64,000 bases of DNA, from contig WGMD01000025.1 in the NCBI GenBank assembly GCA_016125255.1, positions 1 to 64,000 on the forward strand, read 5' to 3'. The stretch comes from Planctomycetota bacterium (GTDB lineage: Bacteria; Planctomycetota; Phycisphaerae; Phycisphaerales; Zrk34). Within the stretch, counting starts at the first letter, position 1. Each line of letters starts with the position of its first letter. This document shows, in pieces, positions 24,049-32,643 of the stretch. A program made the position numbers and the translations under genes. The notes under the pieces were generated by a model, which had not been told where the DNA came from, did not search any database, and saw nothing but the letters and a program-made list of their open reading frames with translations.

Positions 24049-25287
24049 ATGCGATTTGATCTCCCGCCAATCTGGCTCGTCACGCTGTGGGCCCTGTGGG
24101 TTTGCCAGGCGGTCTGGTGCTGGTGGAATGTCGGGCGGTTTCGGCGGCGGCTGGCGCAGCAGGTGGGCCGCGCCCCGCATCGCAAGCGGCATCGCGACCT
24201 GCCCGCCGTGATCATCGTGCCCGTCAAGGGCGTCGATGACCACTTCGCCGAGCACGTCCGGGGCCTCATGCACCAGGGCTATTTCGACTATCGCCTCCTC
24301 TTCGTCACGCAGTCCGCCGACGAACCGGCCCATGTCGCGCTCGCCGACCTGATCGCCGGCGCGCCTCGGGCGGAGGGCCTGCAAGGCGTCGATCTCATCA
24401 CCGCCGGCGTCGCACAGCGCGGCGGACAGAAGGTGCACAATCAGCTTGCCGCGCTGCGGACGCTCGATGACACCGAAGCGGTGATCGTCTTCGCCGACGC
24501 CGACGCGGTGCCGGATGATGATTGGCTCGAGTCGATGGTTATCGCCGCTCAGAAGGAGCGCATGGGCGCCGCGACGGGCTATCGATGGTTCATTCCCGCC
24601 GATGACGCCTTCGCCAGTCGCCTCGCGAGCGTGCTCAACTCCTCCGCCGCCACGATGCTCGGCCCGGCATACCGCAATCACGCCTGGGGCGGGGCCATGG
24701 CGATCAAGCGATCGCTCATGACCGAGTGCAAACTCGTCGAACATTTTGACGGCGCCCTGAGCGATGACTATCAGCTCACGCGGGCAGTGCGGTCGATCGG
24801 TCGGCGTGTGTATTTCATGTCGCGCGGCATGGCCGCCTCGCCGGCCAAGTTCACATGGGCCCGGCTCATCGAATTCGCCCGCCGGCAGTACCGCATCACG
24901 CGCATCTACGCCCCGTGGACCTGGCTGGGCGTCTTGGCGATTCTCTCGCTCTATCTCGCCGGCTGGGTCAGCGCGATCGCCGGTCTGTTCGCCGGGATGG
25001 GCGACGCCCTTGTCGCCATCGCGCTGGTCATGACCTTCGACATCGCCCGCGGGTTTGAACGGCGGCGCGTCGTGCGGGCCCTCTTCGGCGACGAAACCGC
25101 CCGCCGCCTCGCCGGGGCGCTGCGGCTTGATATCTTCTCGACGCCCCTGTGGATGGCGCTGCACTGGCTGATCGTGCTCAGCACGGCATTGGGCCGGCGA
25201 ATCACATGGGCGGGCATTCGCTACCACATGCGGGGCCGGCGGGATGTGCGGATCGAAGGGCGTGACGAACCGGCTCGGCCGGGCTAA
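24049..25287 (+). CDS. GT21-like (ceramide glucosyltransferase-type) glycosyltransferase
   Basis: This 412-residue membrane glycosyltransferase has an N-terminal membrane segment, then a GT-A domain with VKGVDD, the donor-binding FADADAVPDD and GALSDDYQLTR. A RRQYRITR motif follows, matching the (R/Q)xxRW-like element of the family, and C-terminal membrane helices close it. Members transfer sugar to ceramide-like or other lipid acceptors at the cytoplasmic membrane face. Donor and acceptor here are unknown. Confidence 0.85.
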   Translation: MRFDLPPIWLVTLWALWVCQAVWCWWNVGRFRRRLAQQVGRAPHRKRHRDLPAVIIVPVKGVDDHFAEHVRGLMHQGYFDYRLLFVTQSADEPAHVALADLIAGAPRAEGLQGVDLITAGVAQRGGQKVHNQLAALRTLDDTEAVIVFADADAVPDDDWLESMVIAAQKERMGAATGYRWFIPADDAFASRLASVLNSSAATMLGPAYRNHAWGGAMAIKRSLMTECKLVEHFDGALSDDYQLTRAVRSIGRRVYFMSRGMAASPAKFTWARLIEFARRQYRITRIYAPWTWLGVLAILSLYLAGWVSAIAGLFAGMGDALVAIALVMTFDIARGFERRRVVRALFGDETARRLAGALRLDIFSTPLWMALHWLIVLSTALGRRITWAGIRYHMRGRRDVRIEGRDEPARPG

Positions 25288-25311
25288 ACTACCCGCTCAG
25301 GAGCATTCGCC

Positions 25312-25590
25312 ATGAGCCATCCCACCGACCAGTTCAAGCCCGGCATGGTCGTCGAAGTCACCCAGCAGATCCCCCAGCGCGACGAGGTGTGGACCAGCAA
25401 AGTCCGCGGCACCATCGTCAAATTCGCCCAGGCCAAGACCGGCTCCTGGTTCGCCCATGCCAAGGACGACAAGCTCTGGCTCGACCGCCTCGTCCTCCGC
25501 AAGGCCGACGGCGAGATTACCGAACTCATCCTCGATGAGTACACGCACATCGAAGTCATCGATGAGTCGGGTCTGTGCGACGCGACCTGA
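25312..25590 (+). CDS. small conserved-looking hypothetical protein
   Basis: This 92-residue protein looks like a beta-barrel (FKPGMVVEVTQQIPQR, VRGTIVKFAQAKTGSW). It might bind nucleic acid or a protein partner, but no family is recognised. It lies 24 bases after the GT21-like gene and probably ends that operon. The 200 bases after it hold no clear gene. Confidence 0.65.
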   Translation: MSHPTDQFKPGMVVEVTQQIPQRDEVWTSKVRGTIVKFAQAKTGSWFAHAKDDKLWLDRLVLRKADGEITELILDEYTHIEVIDESGLCDAT

Positions 25591-25792
25591 TGTGACGCCC
25601 TGATGCGCCCCGCAATGTCGTGATCGCACATGCGGAGGTCGATTCGGGCGCGCACTCAAAAAAACATCTCAAAATTTCATCCGTGTTCGCATGCGCGAGT
25701 TAGGCATGGTCAAGGCCCTGTCCGACGACGATCGCATGCGCATCGATCGCACGGTTCGCCCAAGGGTGTAAGTCAAACCCCGAGGGCCGACC

Positions 25793-27322
25793 ATGCTTCA
25801 GACCGCGACGACGATTGAAAATCATCCGCTCGACGAACAGCTCGTGGCCATGCTCATCCGCGACCACTGCTCGCACACGCGGCCGGCGCTCGAGCGGCTC
25901 TGGGACTACTACCGCAATGACCTGGACTTCGATTTCGCGGATGACAAGCGGCCGTACCGCGCGGCGCAGCAGCAGGGGCTGCCCTGGCGTTTGACGCGCA
26001 CCGGCCCCGCACCGGCCCGGCCCTTCGACGCCGACGGCGCTCGCCGTGAGATCGTCATCGAAAACGACATCGGCTGGCGCGTGCATACGCTCGTCGACTT
26101 CATGTTCGGCAAGAGCGTGCACATCCAGTCCCGCGCCGCCGACCCGCAGCGCGCCCAACTCATCGAACGCGTCCTCAATGCGACATTCGAAGCCAACGGC
26201 GGCGTGTGCTTCCTGCAGGACATGGCGCTGCTCGGCGGGGTGTACGGCTACGTCGATGTGCTCCTGCGAACCGATCGACTCCCTCGTCACATTTCTTCCG
26301 ACGGGACCGGCATGGGGGCCTCCGCCCCGGATCAACCCGCGTCTGAACCCGAACCCCACGAGCGAGCCGTCCGTTTCGCCTCGCAACTGGTGCTTGAGAC
26401 GGTCGAGGCGCCGCGGGCGATCCCCGTGCTGGACCCGGCGGATTACCGCAAACTCGTCGGCTACATCCTCCACTACACGCAGGCGCTCAACGAAGTGGAC
26501 CACACCTCCTTGCTCAGTCGGCTGGTCGATGCCGGCGGTCACCCCCGCGCCCGGCAGGCGACGATGGAGGTGACCGAAATCTGGACGGACCGCGGCGTGT
26601 GGACCTATCACGATCACGAACTCGTCGCGCATACGCCGCATCGGCTCGGCGTGCTGCCGGTGGTGCATATGCAGAATCTGCCGCAGCCGTTCTTTTACGA
26701 AGGGCTCAGCGAAGTCGAGCCGCTGATTCCTTTGCAGGATGAACTGAACACGCGGCTGAGCGACCGGGCCAATCGCGTCACCATGCAGTCGTTCAAGATG
26801 TACCTGGGCAAAGGCATCGACAACTTCGTCGAACGCCCGATCGGCCCGGGGCAGATGTGGCAGACCGACAACCCCGAGGCGTCGATCGAAACCTTCGGCG
26901 GCGACGGCGAAAGCCCCTCCGAAGAAGCGCACATCAACGAGATTCGCGAAGCGATGGACAAGACCAGCGCGGTGACGGCCGTCGCCGCGGGGCTGCTGCG
27001 CAACAAGGTGGGCAACCTCACCAGCGAGAACGCGCTGCGCATTGTCATGATGGGCCTGCTCGCCCGGACGCAGAAGAAGCGCGTCACCTACGGCAAGGGC
27101 ATCGAGCGGGTGTGCGAGATGGTGCTGCGGGCCATGCACACGGCGGGCGTGCTGCGGACAAGCGACGACGAACGCCGCGTCACGCTGCACTGGCCCAGCC
27201 CGCTGCCGGAGGACCAGGCGCAGCGGCTCGCGGAAGCGAAGCTCAAGCTCGACATCGGCGTGCCGCGCGAGCAGGTGCTTGCGGAGCTGGGGTACGGCGC
27301 GACGTGCGGCGCGGCGGGTTAA
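25793..27322 (+). CDS. phage portal protein, SPP1 gp6-like
   Basis: This 509-residue protein has the SPP1-type portal layout: an early helical region with NDIGWRVHTLVDFMFGKSV, a central TYHDHELV/LGVLPVVHMQN stretch and the crown/stem region SEVEPLIPLQDELNTRLSDRAN. Portals form the dodecameric DNA channel of the capsid and dock the terminase. It is the first gene of phage-like block 2, 6.3 kb after the terminase gene that normally precedes it. Confidence 0.87.
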   Translation: MLQTATTIENHPLDEQLVAMLIRDHCSHTRPALERLWDYYRNDLDFDFADDKRPYRAAQQQGLPWRLTRTGPAPARPFDADGARREIVIENDIGWRVHTLVDFMFGKSVHIQSRAADPQRAQLIERVLNATFEANGGVCFLQDMALLGGVYGYVDVLLRTDRLPRHISSDGTGMGASAPDQPASEPEPHERAVRFASQLVLETVEAPRAIPVLDPADYRKLVGYILHYTQALNEVDHTSLLSRLVDAGGHPRARQATMEVTEIWTDRGVWTYHDHELVAHTPHRLGVLPVVHMQNLPQPFFYEGLSEVEPLIPLQDELNTRLSDRANRVTMQSFKMYLGKGIDNFVERPIGPGQMWQTDNPEASIETFGGDGESPSEEAHINEIREAMDKTSAVTAVAAGLLRNKVGNLTSENALRIVMMGLLARTQKKRVTYGKGIERVCEMVLRAMHTAGVLRTSDDERRVTLHWPSPLPEDQAQRLAEAKLKLDIGVPREQVLAELGYGATCGAAG

Positions 27323-27355
27323 TCGAAACTTTCAACTGCACAAGGAGTGCCTGCG

Positions 27356-27892
27356 ATGATCGAACAGGATGTCAGTCCGGCAGAGGCCGAAGACGTGGTC
27401 GCGGATGCGACGAGCGACGGGGCGGAGGGGGAGATTGTTCAGACGCCGCGGATGGTGCCGGTCAGTGAGTCGATCCGGTACCGGCGGCGGGCGCAGCTCG
27501 CGGAGCGGAAGGCGACGGAGCTTGCGTCGGAGTGCGATGAGCTTCGCCGATCGCTGGAGGCGACGCGTGAGCAGATGGAGGCGGTGGAGCGGCGGCAGCG
27601 GATCGATGCGCTGCTCGTCGAAGCGGACGCGATCGACCTGGAGGCGGCGCGGCTGCTGACGGAGGCGGCGGTGATGCAGATGGATGAAGCGGATGTGGAG
27701 GAGGCGGTGCGCGAGCTGCGCCAGAAGAAGCCGTACCTCTTCCGCACGCCAACCGCCCGCCCTGCCGGCGGGACGCTCTCGCCTCGCCCGCGCCGGAACG
27801 GGCGCGGCCTCAACGACGCGGCCGAAACCGCCGCACTGTCCGGCGACCGGCGCGACCTCTTGCGTTACCTGCGCATGCGCCGGCGCAAATGA
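27356..27892 (+). CDS. candidate capsid scaffold protein
   Basis: This 178-residue acidic, coiled-coil protein (heptad-rich residues 40-125) lies between portal and major capsid genes, the usual place for the scaffolding protein. The tail is Arg-rich (RYLRMRRRK), as in scaffolds that contact the capsid shell. AAGGAG precedes the ATG at 27356; the GTG at 27347 overlaps that site and is less likely. Confidence 0.65.
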   Translation: MIEQDVSPAEAEDVVADATSDGAEGEIVQTPRMVPVSESIRYRRRAQLAERKATELASECDELRRSLEATREQMEAVERRQRIDALLVEADAIDLEAARLLTEAAVMQMDEADVEEAVRELRQKKPYLFRTPTARPAGGTLSPRPRRNGRGLNDAAETAALSGDRRDLLRYLRMRRRK

Positions 27893-27950
27893 CCCCCGGA
27901 CCCTGACCCCCGGACCCTGATCCCTGACCCCTGATCCCTGACCCTCTTTC
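27893..27950. repeat. short tandem repeat before the capsid gene
   Basis: CCCGGACCCTGA and CCCTGATCCCTGA units alternate across about 55 bases, built on a CCCTGA(C/T) core. It lies between the scaffold candidate and the capsid ribosome-binding site and is non-coding. Confidence 0.6.
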
Positions 27951-27964
27951 ATCTGGAGACCACC

Positions 27965-29122
27965 ATGCCTTTCACTGGCAAAGCCACCTACTCCGCCGGC
28001 TCCACGCTGCCGGAGATCGTCGAAGACGTCGCCGACATCATCGGCATCGTCAGCCCCTACGAAACCCCGCTGCTCGATCACCTGGGCGACCCGAACCGCG
28101 CCGCCACGAGCACGCGTCACGAATGGCTCGAAGACGAACTGCTGCCCAACTCGGATGCGATCAACGCGAGTCACACGTTCACCGATCCCGATGTGGATAC
28201 GAGCTTCGTCGTCGATCACGGCGAGCGCTTCCGCGTCGGCGATCAGATCCAGGCCGCCGGTTCGCGCGAGGTGATGTTCGTCACCGACGTGACCAGCGAC
28301 ACGCTCACCGTCGTGCGCGGTTACGGCGCCACCACGGCCGATGACCTGGCCGCCAGCGATGTCCTCCGCATCCTCGGCAACGCGGCGCTCGAAGGCGCCG
28401 ATCATCCCGAGACGCGCTTCTCCAATCGCGTGCGACGCAGCAACTGGACGCAGATCTTCACCGCCGCCGTCGAAGTCAGCGGGACCGAGCTGGCCGTGGC
28501 CCAGGTCGGCGTCGAGGACGAGATGGACTACCAGAAGCAGGAGCGGCTGCGCGAGCTGATCCGTGACCTGGAGAACTGCGTCATCAACGGCGTCGCCCCG
28601 GCTTCGACGAGCGAAGGTTCGAGCACCGTCCGCCGCACGATGAACGGGCTCATCCCCTCGCTCACGACAAACCGGTTCGCGCCCAATGTCAACGGCTTCC
28701 CGAACGACGCGTCGCTGACCGAGGCGCAGCTCAATCAGGCGCTGCGCACCATCTGGGACCAGTCCTCGGGCGCGGTCGATACGATCGTCGTCAACGGTTT
28801 CCAGAAGCGCCGCATCAACAGCTTCATCACCACCAACCGGCGTTACGACGCTGCCGACGCCCGCTTCCGCGACCTGGTCGGCATCTACGAGAGCGACTTT
28901 GGCGTCTGCCGCGTGGTGCTCAGCCGCTGGGTCCCCGCCGACACGGTGCTCCTGCTCGACAGCACGCGCGTCGATGTGCTCCCGCTGGCCGGCCGCAGCT
29001 TCCACTTCAAGCGCCTCGCCTCCGACGGCGACAAGGAAATGGGCCAGGTCATCGGTGAATACACGCTCGAGCTGCGCAACGAGAACGCGCACGGGCTCAT
29101 CGAAGGCCTCGCCGTCGCCTGA
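27965..29122 (+). CDS. major capsid protein, SU10/DUF5309-like
   Basis: This 385-residue protein matches the SU10-type (DUF5309) major capsid family: the N-terminal DIIGIVSPYETPLLDHLG, the HEWLEDEL segment and the C-terminal VLLLDSTRVDVLPLAGRSF are typical. It would form the HK97-fold shell. CTGGAG precedes the ATG, and a strong terminator follows the gene, as expected for a highly expressed virion gene. Confidence 0.85.
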   Translation: MPFTGKATYSAGSTLPEIVEDVADIIGIVSPYETPLLDHLGDPNRAATSTRHEWLEDELLPNSDAINASHTFTDPDVDTSFVVDHGERFRVGDQIQAAGSREVMFVTDVTSDTLTVVRGYGATTADDLAASDVLRILGNAALEGADHPETRFSNRVRRSNWTQIFTAAVEVSGTELAVAQVGVEDEMDYQKQERLRELIRDLENCVINGVAPASTSEGSSTVRRTMNGLIPSLTTNRFAPNVNGFPNDASLTEAQLNQALRTIWDQSSGAVDTIVVNGFQKRRINSFITTNRRYDAADARFRDLVGIYESDFGVCRVVLSRWVPADTVLLLDSTRVDVLPLAGRSFHFKRLASDGDKEMGQVIGEYTLELRNENAHGLIEGLAVA

Positions 29123-29138
29123 CCCCACCCCACCCGGG

Positions 29139-29168
29139 CGCGCCGGGCGAAAGCCCGGCGCGTCTTTT
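29139..29168 (+). terminator. terminator after the major capsid gene
   Basis: A ten-base GC stem (CGCGCCGGGC/GCCCGGCGCG) closed by a GAAA tetraloop is followed by TCTTTT. Confidence 0.8.
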
Positions 29169-29172
29169 GAAA

Positions 29173-29196
29173 CGGGGGGACTCAAGTCCCCCCGCC
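29173..29196. repeat. dispersed GGGGGGACT palindrome
   Basis: CGGGGGGACTCAAGTCC followed by CCCCGCC is a near-perfect palindrome. Copies occur at 54098-54121 (inside pabB) and 56673-56698. Confidence 0.7.
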
Positions 29197-29215
29197 TCGA
29201 ATCAAGGAGCGCTTC

Positions 29216-29830
29216 ATGCCCAATTTCTCCACCGATGGCGACCTGCTCGCATACGAACCGAATGTCTTCGCCGAGCTTCCCTTCGCATCGCAGCGCCTGC
29301 TCAAGGTGACCGACGCGAGCGTCAGCGGGTCGATCGTGACGAGCGAAACCGGCGGGTTCGCCAGCCTCGGCGCGGGCAATGTCGTGATGCTCGAAGGCAA
29401 TGCGTATGCGGTCGCCGTCGTGACGGATGATCACACGCTGGAGCTGACCGCGGCGCCGGTGGGGTTGTCAGCGACGGAGGATTTGACGCTCATCGTGCCG
29501 ACGATGCGCCCGCAGGCGGCGGTCGTGCACGATGAACTGCTCCGCGCGGTGAACATCCACATGGACGACCCCGCGGAGGAACTCGACGAGGACGCCATCG
29601 TGTCGGTCACGCTGATGAAACGGCTCGAGGCGATCGGCACGCTGAGCCGGGCGTACGCCGGGGCGATCGCGCTGGTCGGCGACAACAAGGAGATCAACGC
29701 AAAAGCGGAGCGCTATCGCCTTCGCTTCACACGGGCGCTCGCCAGCGCGCAGGTGCTCATCGACACCGACGGCGACGGCGAGGCGGACGTGTGGCGCTCG
29801 CCGGGCGTGGCCCGTCTCGTGCGCGACTGA
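29216..29830 (+). CDS. phage head-tail connector or head completion candidate
   Basis: This 204-residue protein follows the capsid gene behind AAGGAG. The first half is beta-rich (VTDASVSGSIVTSETGG), and the second half is helical (LMKRLEAIGTLSRAYAGAIAL). By gene order it is probably a head completion or connector protein. No family is recognised with confidence. Confidence 0.6.
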   Translation: MPNFSTDGDLLAYEPNVFAELPFASQRLLKVTDASVSGSIVTSETGGFASLGAGNVVMLEGNAYAVAVVTDDHTLELTAAPVGLSATEDLTLIVPTMRPQAAVVHDELLRAVNIHMDDPAEELDEDAIVSVTLMKRLEAIGTLSRAYAGAIALVGDNKEINAKAERYRLRFTRALASAQVLIDTDGDGEADVWRSPGVARLVRD

Positions 29831-29841
29831 AACATCCATCC

Positions 29842-29875
29842 GACATTCCAACATTCTTGAGAATGTTGGAATGTC
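29842..29875. repeat. perfect 34-base hairpin
   Basis: GACATTCCAACATTCT pairs exactly with AGAATGTTGGAATGTC around a two-base loop. No T-run follows, so it is not a typical terminator. It lies just before the ribosome-binding site of the next gene and could be a protein-binding site or mRNA structure. Confidence 0.75.
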
Positions 29876-29887
29876 AGGGAGGCGCAA

Positions 29888-30256
29888 ATGAGCAGCTACA
29901 AAAGCCAATCGCTCTTTGACTCCGGTCCGCACCGGTTTCATGTGCACGGGCTCGCCCAGCGGCATGTCGATCACGAGCTGCCGGGGGCGGACGGCGTGCG
30001 CGTCACGGTCATGGGCCGCACCGGACGGTCGATCGACCAGACCGGCACGCTTCTGGCCGACGGCATCGCTCCGATGCAGGTGCAGCTTCGCGCGATCGAG
30101 GCGGCGATGAACGACGAGCCGGGCGATCTGGTGGATGACACGGATCGCACCTGGGCGAACGTGCTCATGCTCTCCTGCGAGCCGGGGCCGATACGGCGCG
30201 TGGGCGTACGGCTGGCCATCGACTACACGATTCATTACATGCAGGTGCAGCCGTGA
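29888..30256 (+). CDS. phage structural protein of unknown role
   Basis: This 122-residue protein is beta-rich (GVRVTVMGRTGRSIDQTG; VGVRLAIDYTIHYMQ). GGGAGG precedes its ATG and its stop overlaps the next GTG start. By gene order it may be a head-tail or tail component. No family is recognised. Confidence 0.6.
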   Translation: MSSYKSQSLFDSGPHRFHVHGLAQRHVDHELPGADGVRVTVMGRTGRSIDQTGTLLADGIAPMQVQLRAIEAAMNDEPGDLVDDTDRTWANVLMLSCEPGPIRRVGVRLAIDYTIHYMQVQP

Positions 30257-30954
30257 GTGATTGGGCGCAGGACATCTTCAGCCATGTGCTGCTGCGACCG
30301 GCCGAGGCGAGCGGCTCGCCGCTGGCGCTGTTGACCTGGCGGGCAACGAAGCTTGGCGAGCATGTCGTGCAGGTGTACGTCAACGATGTGCTGACGGAGG
30401 TGATCGCCGATGCGACGCAGAACGAACTGTGGCTTCATTTGGACCGGGCGCGGACGCATCGCGTGGGGCTATTGGCGGCGCCGGCGGATCAGGCATGGGT
30501 GAATCAACATGCGGAACTTGCCAATTGGTCGCCGCCGTTTGCGACCCGCGCGAGTCTCGCCATCGTGCGCGACGAGGCCTTGCCGATCGACAGCCGCGTG
30601 ATCGTCACGATCGACGGCGTCGATGAGGCGGGCCGTCCGCTGTGGGAAGCCGATGACCCGCGCGGCGGATTCGGCGGGCTGCTGGGTGTGGGCCCGTTCG
30701 GGCATGACACGTCGACGAGTCCCGGTTGGGGGCTGGGCGAGATGGGGATCGCGGATTTCGGAACGGACAACTTCGCGTTCCGCTGGGAGCGTGATGATCT
30801 GCTTCCCGGCGAGCACACGATCGGCATGCGGATCGAAGACGCGCGCGGCCGGCTGCTCAGCGATGCGGATGAACAACTTGTCACGATCGACGCCGTGCCG
30901 ACGCCGGCAGCGAACCTGACGATCGAGAACGATTTCACGCTGCGATGGAACTGA
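30253..30954 (+). CDS. phage tail-region protein, unknown
   Basis: This 233-residue beta-rich protein starts with GTG overlapping the previous stop (GTGA). It has fibronectin-like strands (TKLGEHVVQVYVNDVL; EHTIGMRIEDARGRLL) and a glycine-rich central loop. It is likely a tail or fibre-associated protein by context. No close family is recognised. Confidence 0.6.
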   Translation: MSDWAQDIFSHVLLRPAEASGSPLALLTWRATKLGEHVVQVYVNDVLTEVIADATQNELWLHLDRARTHRVGLLAAPADQAWVNQHAELANWSPPFATRASLAIVRDEALPIDSRVIVTIDGVDEAGRPLWEADDPRGGFGGLLGVGPFGHDTSTSPGWGLGEMGIADFGTDNFAFRWERDDLLPGEHTIGMRIEDARGRLLSDADEQLVTIDAVPTPAANLTIENDFTLRWN

Positions 30955-30975
30955 ACACAGAACACGGAGCTTGCC

Positions 30976-32148
30976 ATGACCGAGCGTTACCCTGATGACA
31001 GCACGCTGCTCGCCCTGACTGAAGATGCCGCGACGGGCGTCGAGTACATTCCGACGGGTCAGAGCCCGTACTACCTGCACTTCCGCAAGCTCGTGCAGCG
31101 CATGCTGCTGGCGACCGGGCGGGCCAACGATCTGCGCGTCTACCAGGACGGCGAGATGACGGTGGGCGTGCGAAGCGGGCGCTACGTCATCAGCAACGCG
31201 CTGGTGACGTTCGACGGCGATGCGGCGATCGCACTGACGAACAATGCGACCAACTACCTCTGGCTCGACGCGGCGGGGGCGGTGCAGATCGCCACCGACG
31301 CCATGCCGGCCGACCGGGCGAGTTTCGTGCCGCTGGCGGAGGTGGTGACGGACGCCGGGGCGGTGACGTCGATCCTCGATCGGCGCAGCGAGGCGATGGT
31401 CATGATTCCCAATCCCTCCGCACTGGGGTTGACCGCCACGGCGGACGAAATCAATCAGGCCCTCGACGGCATCGCCGCGACTGTCGACGCCGCCGCGTTG
31501 ACCACGCTCACCGCCGGCCCGACATCGACCGCCGACGCCGAGCATCGTCACGAGCAGCTCTATACCGATGCGGATGACGAAACGGAGTTTCGGCTGGTGA
31601 ACAGCAACGCCGGTTCGTCAGCGATGATCATGCTGCGCTTCGATCTGCCCAACCGCATGCCCGACGTCGTCGATCTCTTGCCGGACATCGCGACCGGCTA
31701 TCTTCAGCAGCGGTCCTTCGGTCAGGCGTATGCGCTCGTCGGCACGACGCACATGCAGTTCGCCCACGAAGGCGCGCTCACCGCGTCGCAGACCGGCAAG
31801 CTCATCGGCGTCGTGCCCATCGACGGCGTCGTGAGCAATGTGATTCTCTCGGTCGGATCCAACCTCGACACCGACACGCCCGCCGATGCGATCAGTGCGA
31901 CGGTCATGGTCAATGGCGCGGCGGTGACGAGCACGGCTCCGGCGCTCTCGGATGCGGCGGGGGCCGGCTTCCGCTCCACCGATGCCGGCGACGGCACGCC
32001 CGCGGTCGTCAAGTCCGACGGCACACAGAACGTCACGCGCGGGCAGGTCTTGACGCTCGACCTGACGCGGACCGTCAGCGGCTCGGTGACGACGGAAGCG
32101 ACGAATGTCGTCGTGTTGGTCGTGATCCGCGCGTCCAAACCCGAATGA
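30976..32148 (+). CDS. putative phage tail/fibre protein
   Basis: This 390-residue protein opens with a short N-terminal helix region, then a beta-rich domain (VYQDGEMTVGVRSGRYVIS) like phage fibre shafts. A second beta domain spans residues 200-390 with repeated V.V...T motifs (VTRGQVLTLDLTRTVSG). The domain style is that of receptor-binding or decoration proteins. Assignment rests on context and composition. Confidence 0.6.
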   Translation: MTERYPDDSTLLALTEDAATGVEYIPTGQSPYYLHFRKLVQRMLLATGRANDLRVYQDGEMTVGVRSGRYVISNALVTFDGDAAIALTNNATNYLWLDAAGAVQIATDAMPADRASFVPLAEVVTDAGAVTSILDRRSEAMVMIPNPSALGLTATADEINQALDGIAATVDAAALTTLTAGPTSTADAEHRHEQLYTDADDETEFRLVNSNAGSSAMIMLRFDLPNRMPDVVDLLPDIATGYLQQRSFGQAYALVGTTHMQFAHEGALTASQTGKLIGVVPIDGVVSNVILSVGSNLDTDTPADAISATVMVNGAAVTSTAPALSDAAGAGFRSTDAGDGTPAVVKSDGTQNVTRGQVLTLDLTRTVSGSVTTEATNVVVLVVIRASKPE

Positions 32149-32158
32149 GGAGCGAACC

Positions 32159-32242
32159 ATGACCTGGCGCATTCACATCGACTTCCAGGTGCCGGACTTC
32201 GGCGAGTTCGAACAAGGCCCGCTGACGATCACCGGCTCGTAA
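32159..32242 (+). CDS. 27-aa ORF in the tail gene cluster
   Basis: MTWRIHIDFQVPDFGEFEQG and seven further residues are encoded between two tail genes. GAGGAGCG precedes the ATG at good spacing, and the gap is otherwise unexplained. The pattern suggests a short structural or regulatory peptide; function is unknown. Confidence 0.5.
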   Translation: MTWRIHIDFQVPDFGEFEQGPLTITGS

Positions 32243-32268
32243 ACGAATTCACCGCTGAGGAGACTTTC

Positions 32269-32643
32269 ATGTCCACGATCACCGCGACCAAGACCGCTCG
32301 GACGCTTCAGTCGAGCACGACCAATGCCGCCGGCGGCACCACGACCGGCTCCGCCATTGACCTGACCGCCGCGATGGGACTGGCCATCACGGCCAAGGTG
32401 ACCAACGGCGCGACCGGACCGACCGTCGGATGCACCTTCAAGGTCGAAGTGTCCAATGACAACACCAACTGGAAGACGTTCGCCAGCTATCTGGCTGCGA
32501 CGGATAACAGCGGCGTGTCGGAGTTCGCGCTCGCCCTCGGCGCCGAATGGATGTACGCCCGCACGGTGTTCACCGGCAACACGGGCCAGGGCGTCACGGT
32601 CGAGGCGTTCGGGCATGAGCTGACCAGTCTGGCGAGCGCGTGA
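32269..32643 (+). CDS. small beta-rich virion protein
   Basis: This 124-residue Thr/Ala-rich protein resembles phage decoration or tail proteins with an immunoglobulin-like fold (CTFKVEVSNDNTNWKTFAS). TGAGGAGA precedes the ATG. Its stop overlaps the next gene's start, so the two are translationally coupled. Confidence 0.6.
   Translation: MSTITATKTARTLQSSTTNAAGGTTTGSAIDLTAAMGLAITAKVTNGATGPTVGCTFKVEVSNDNTNWKTFASYLAATDNSGVSEFALALGAEWMYARTVFTGNTGQGVTVEAFGHELTSLASA

Noticed and set aside
25691-25771. 26-codon ORF before the portal gene
   Set aside because: No ribosome-binding site or recognisable composition; it may be chance, so it is not listed as a gene.
27332-29434. 700-codon minus-strand frame opposite the capsid region
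   Set aside because: The plus strand has capsid and scaffold genes with ribosome-binding sites and a terminator.
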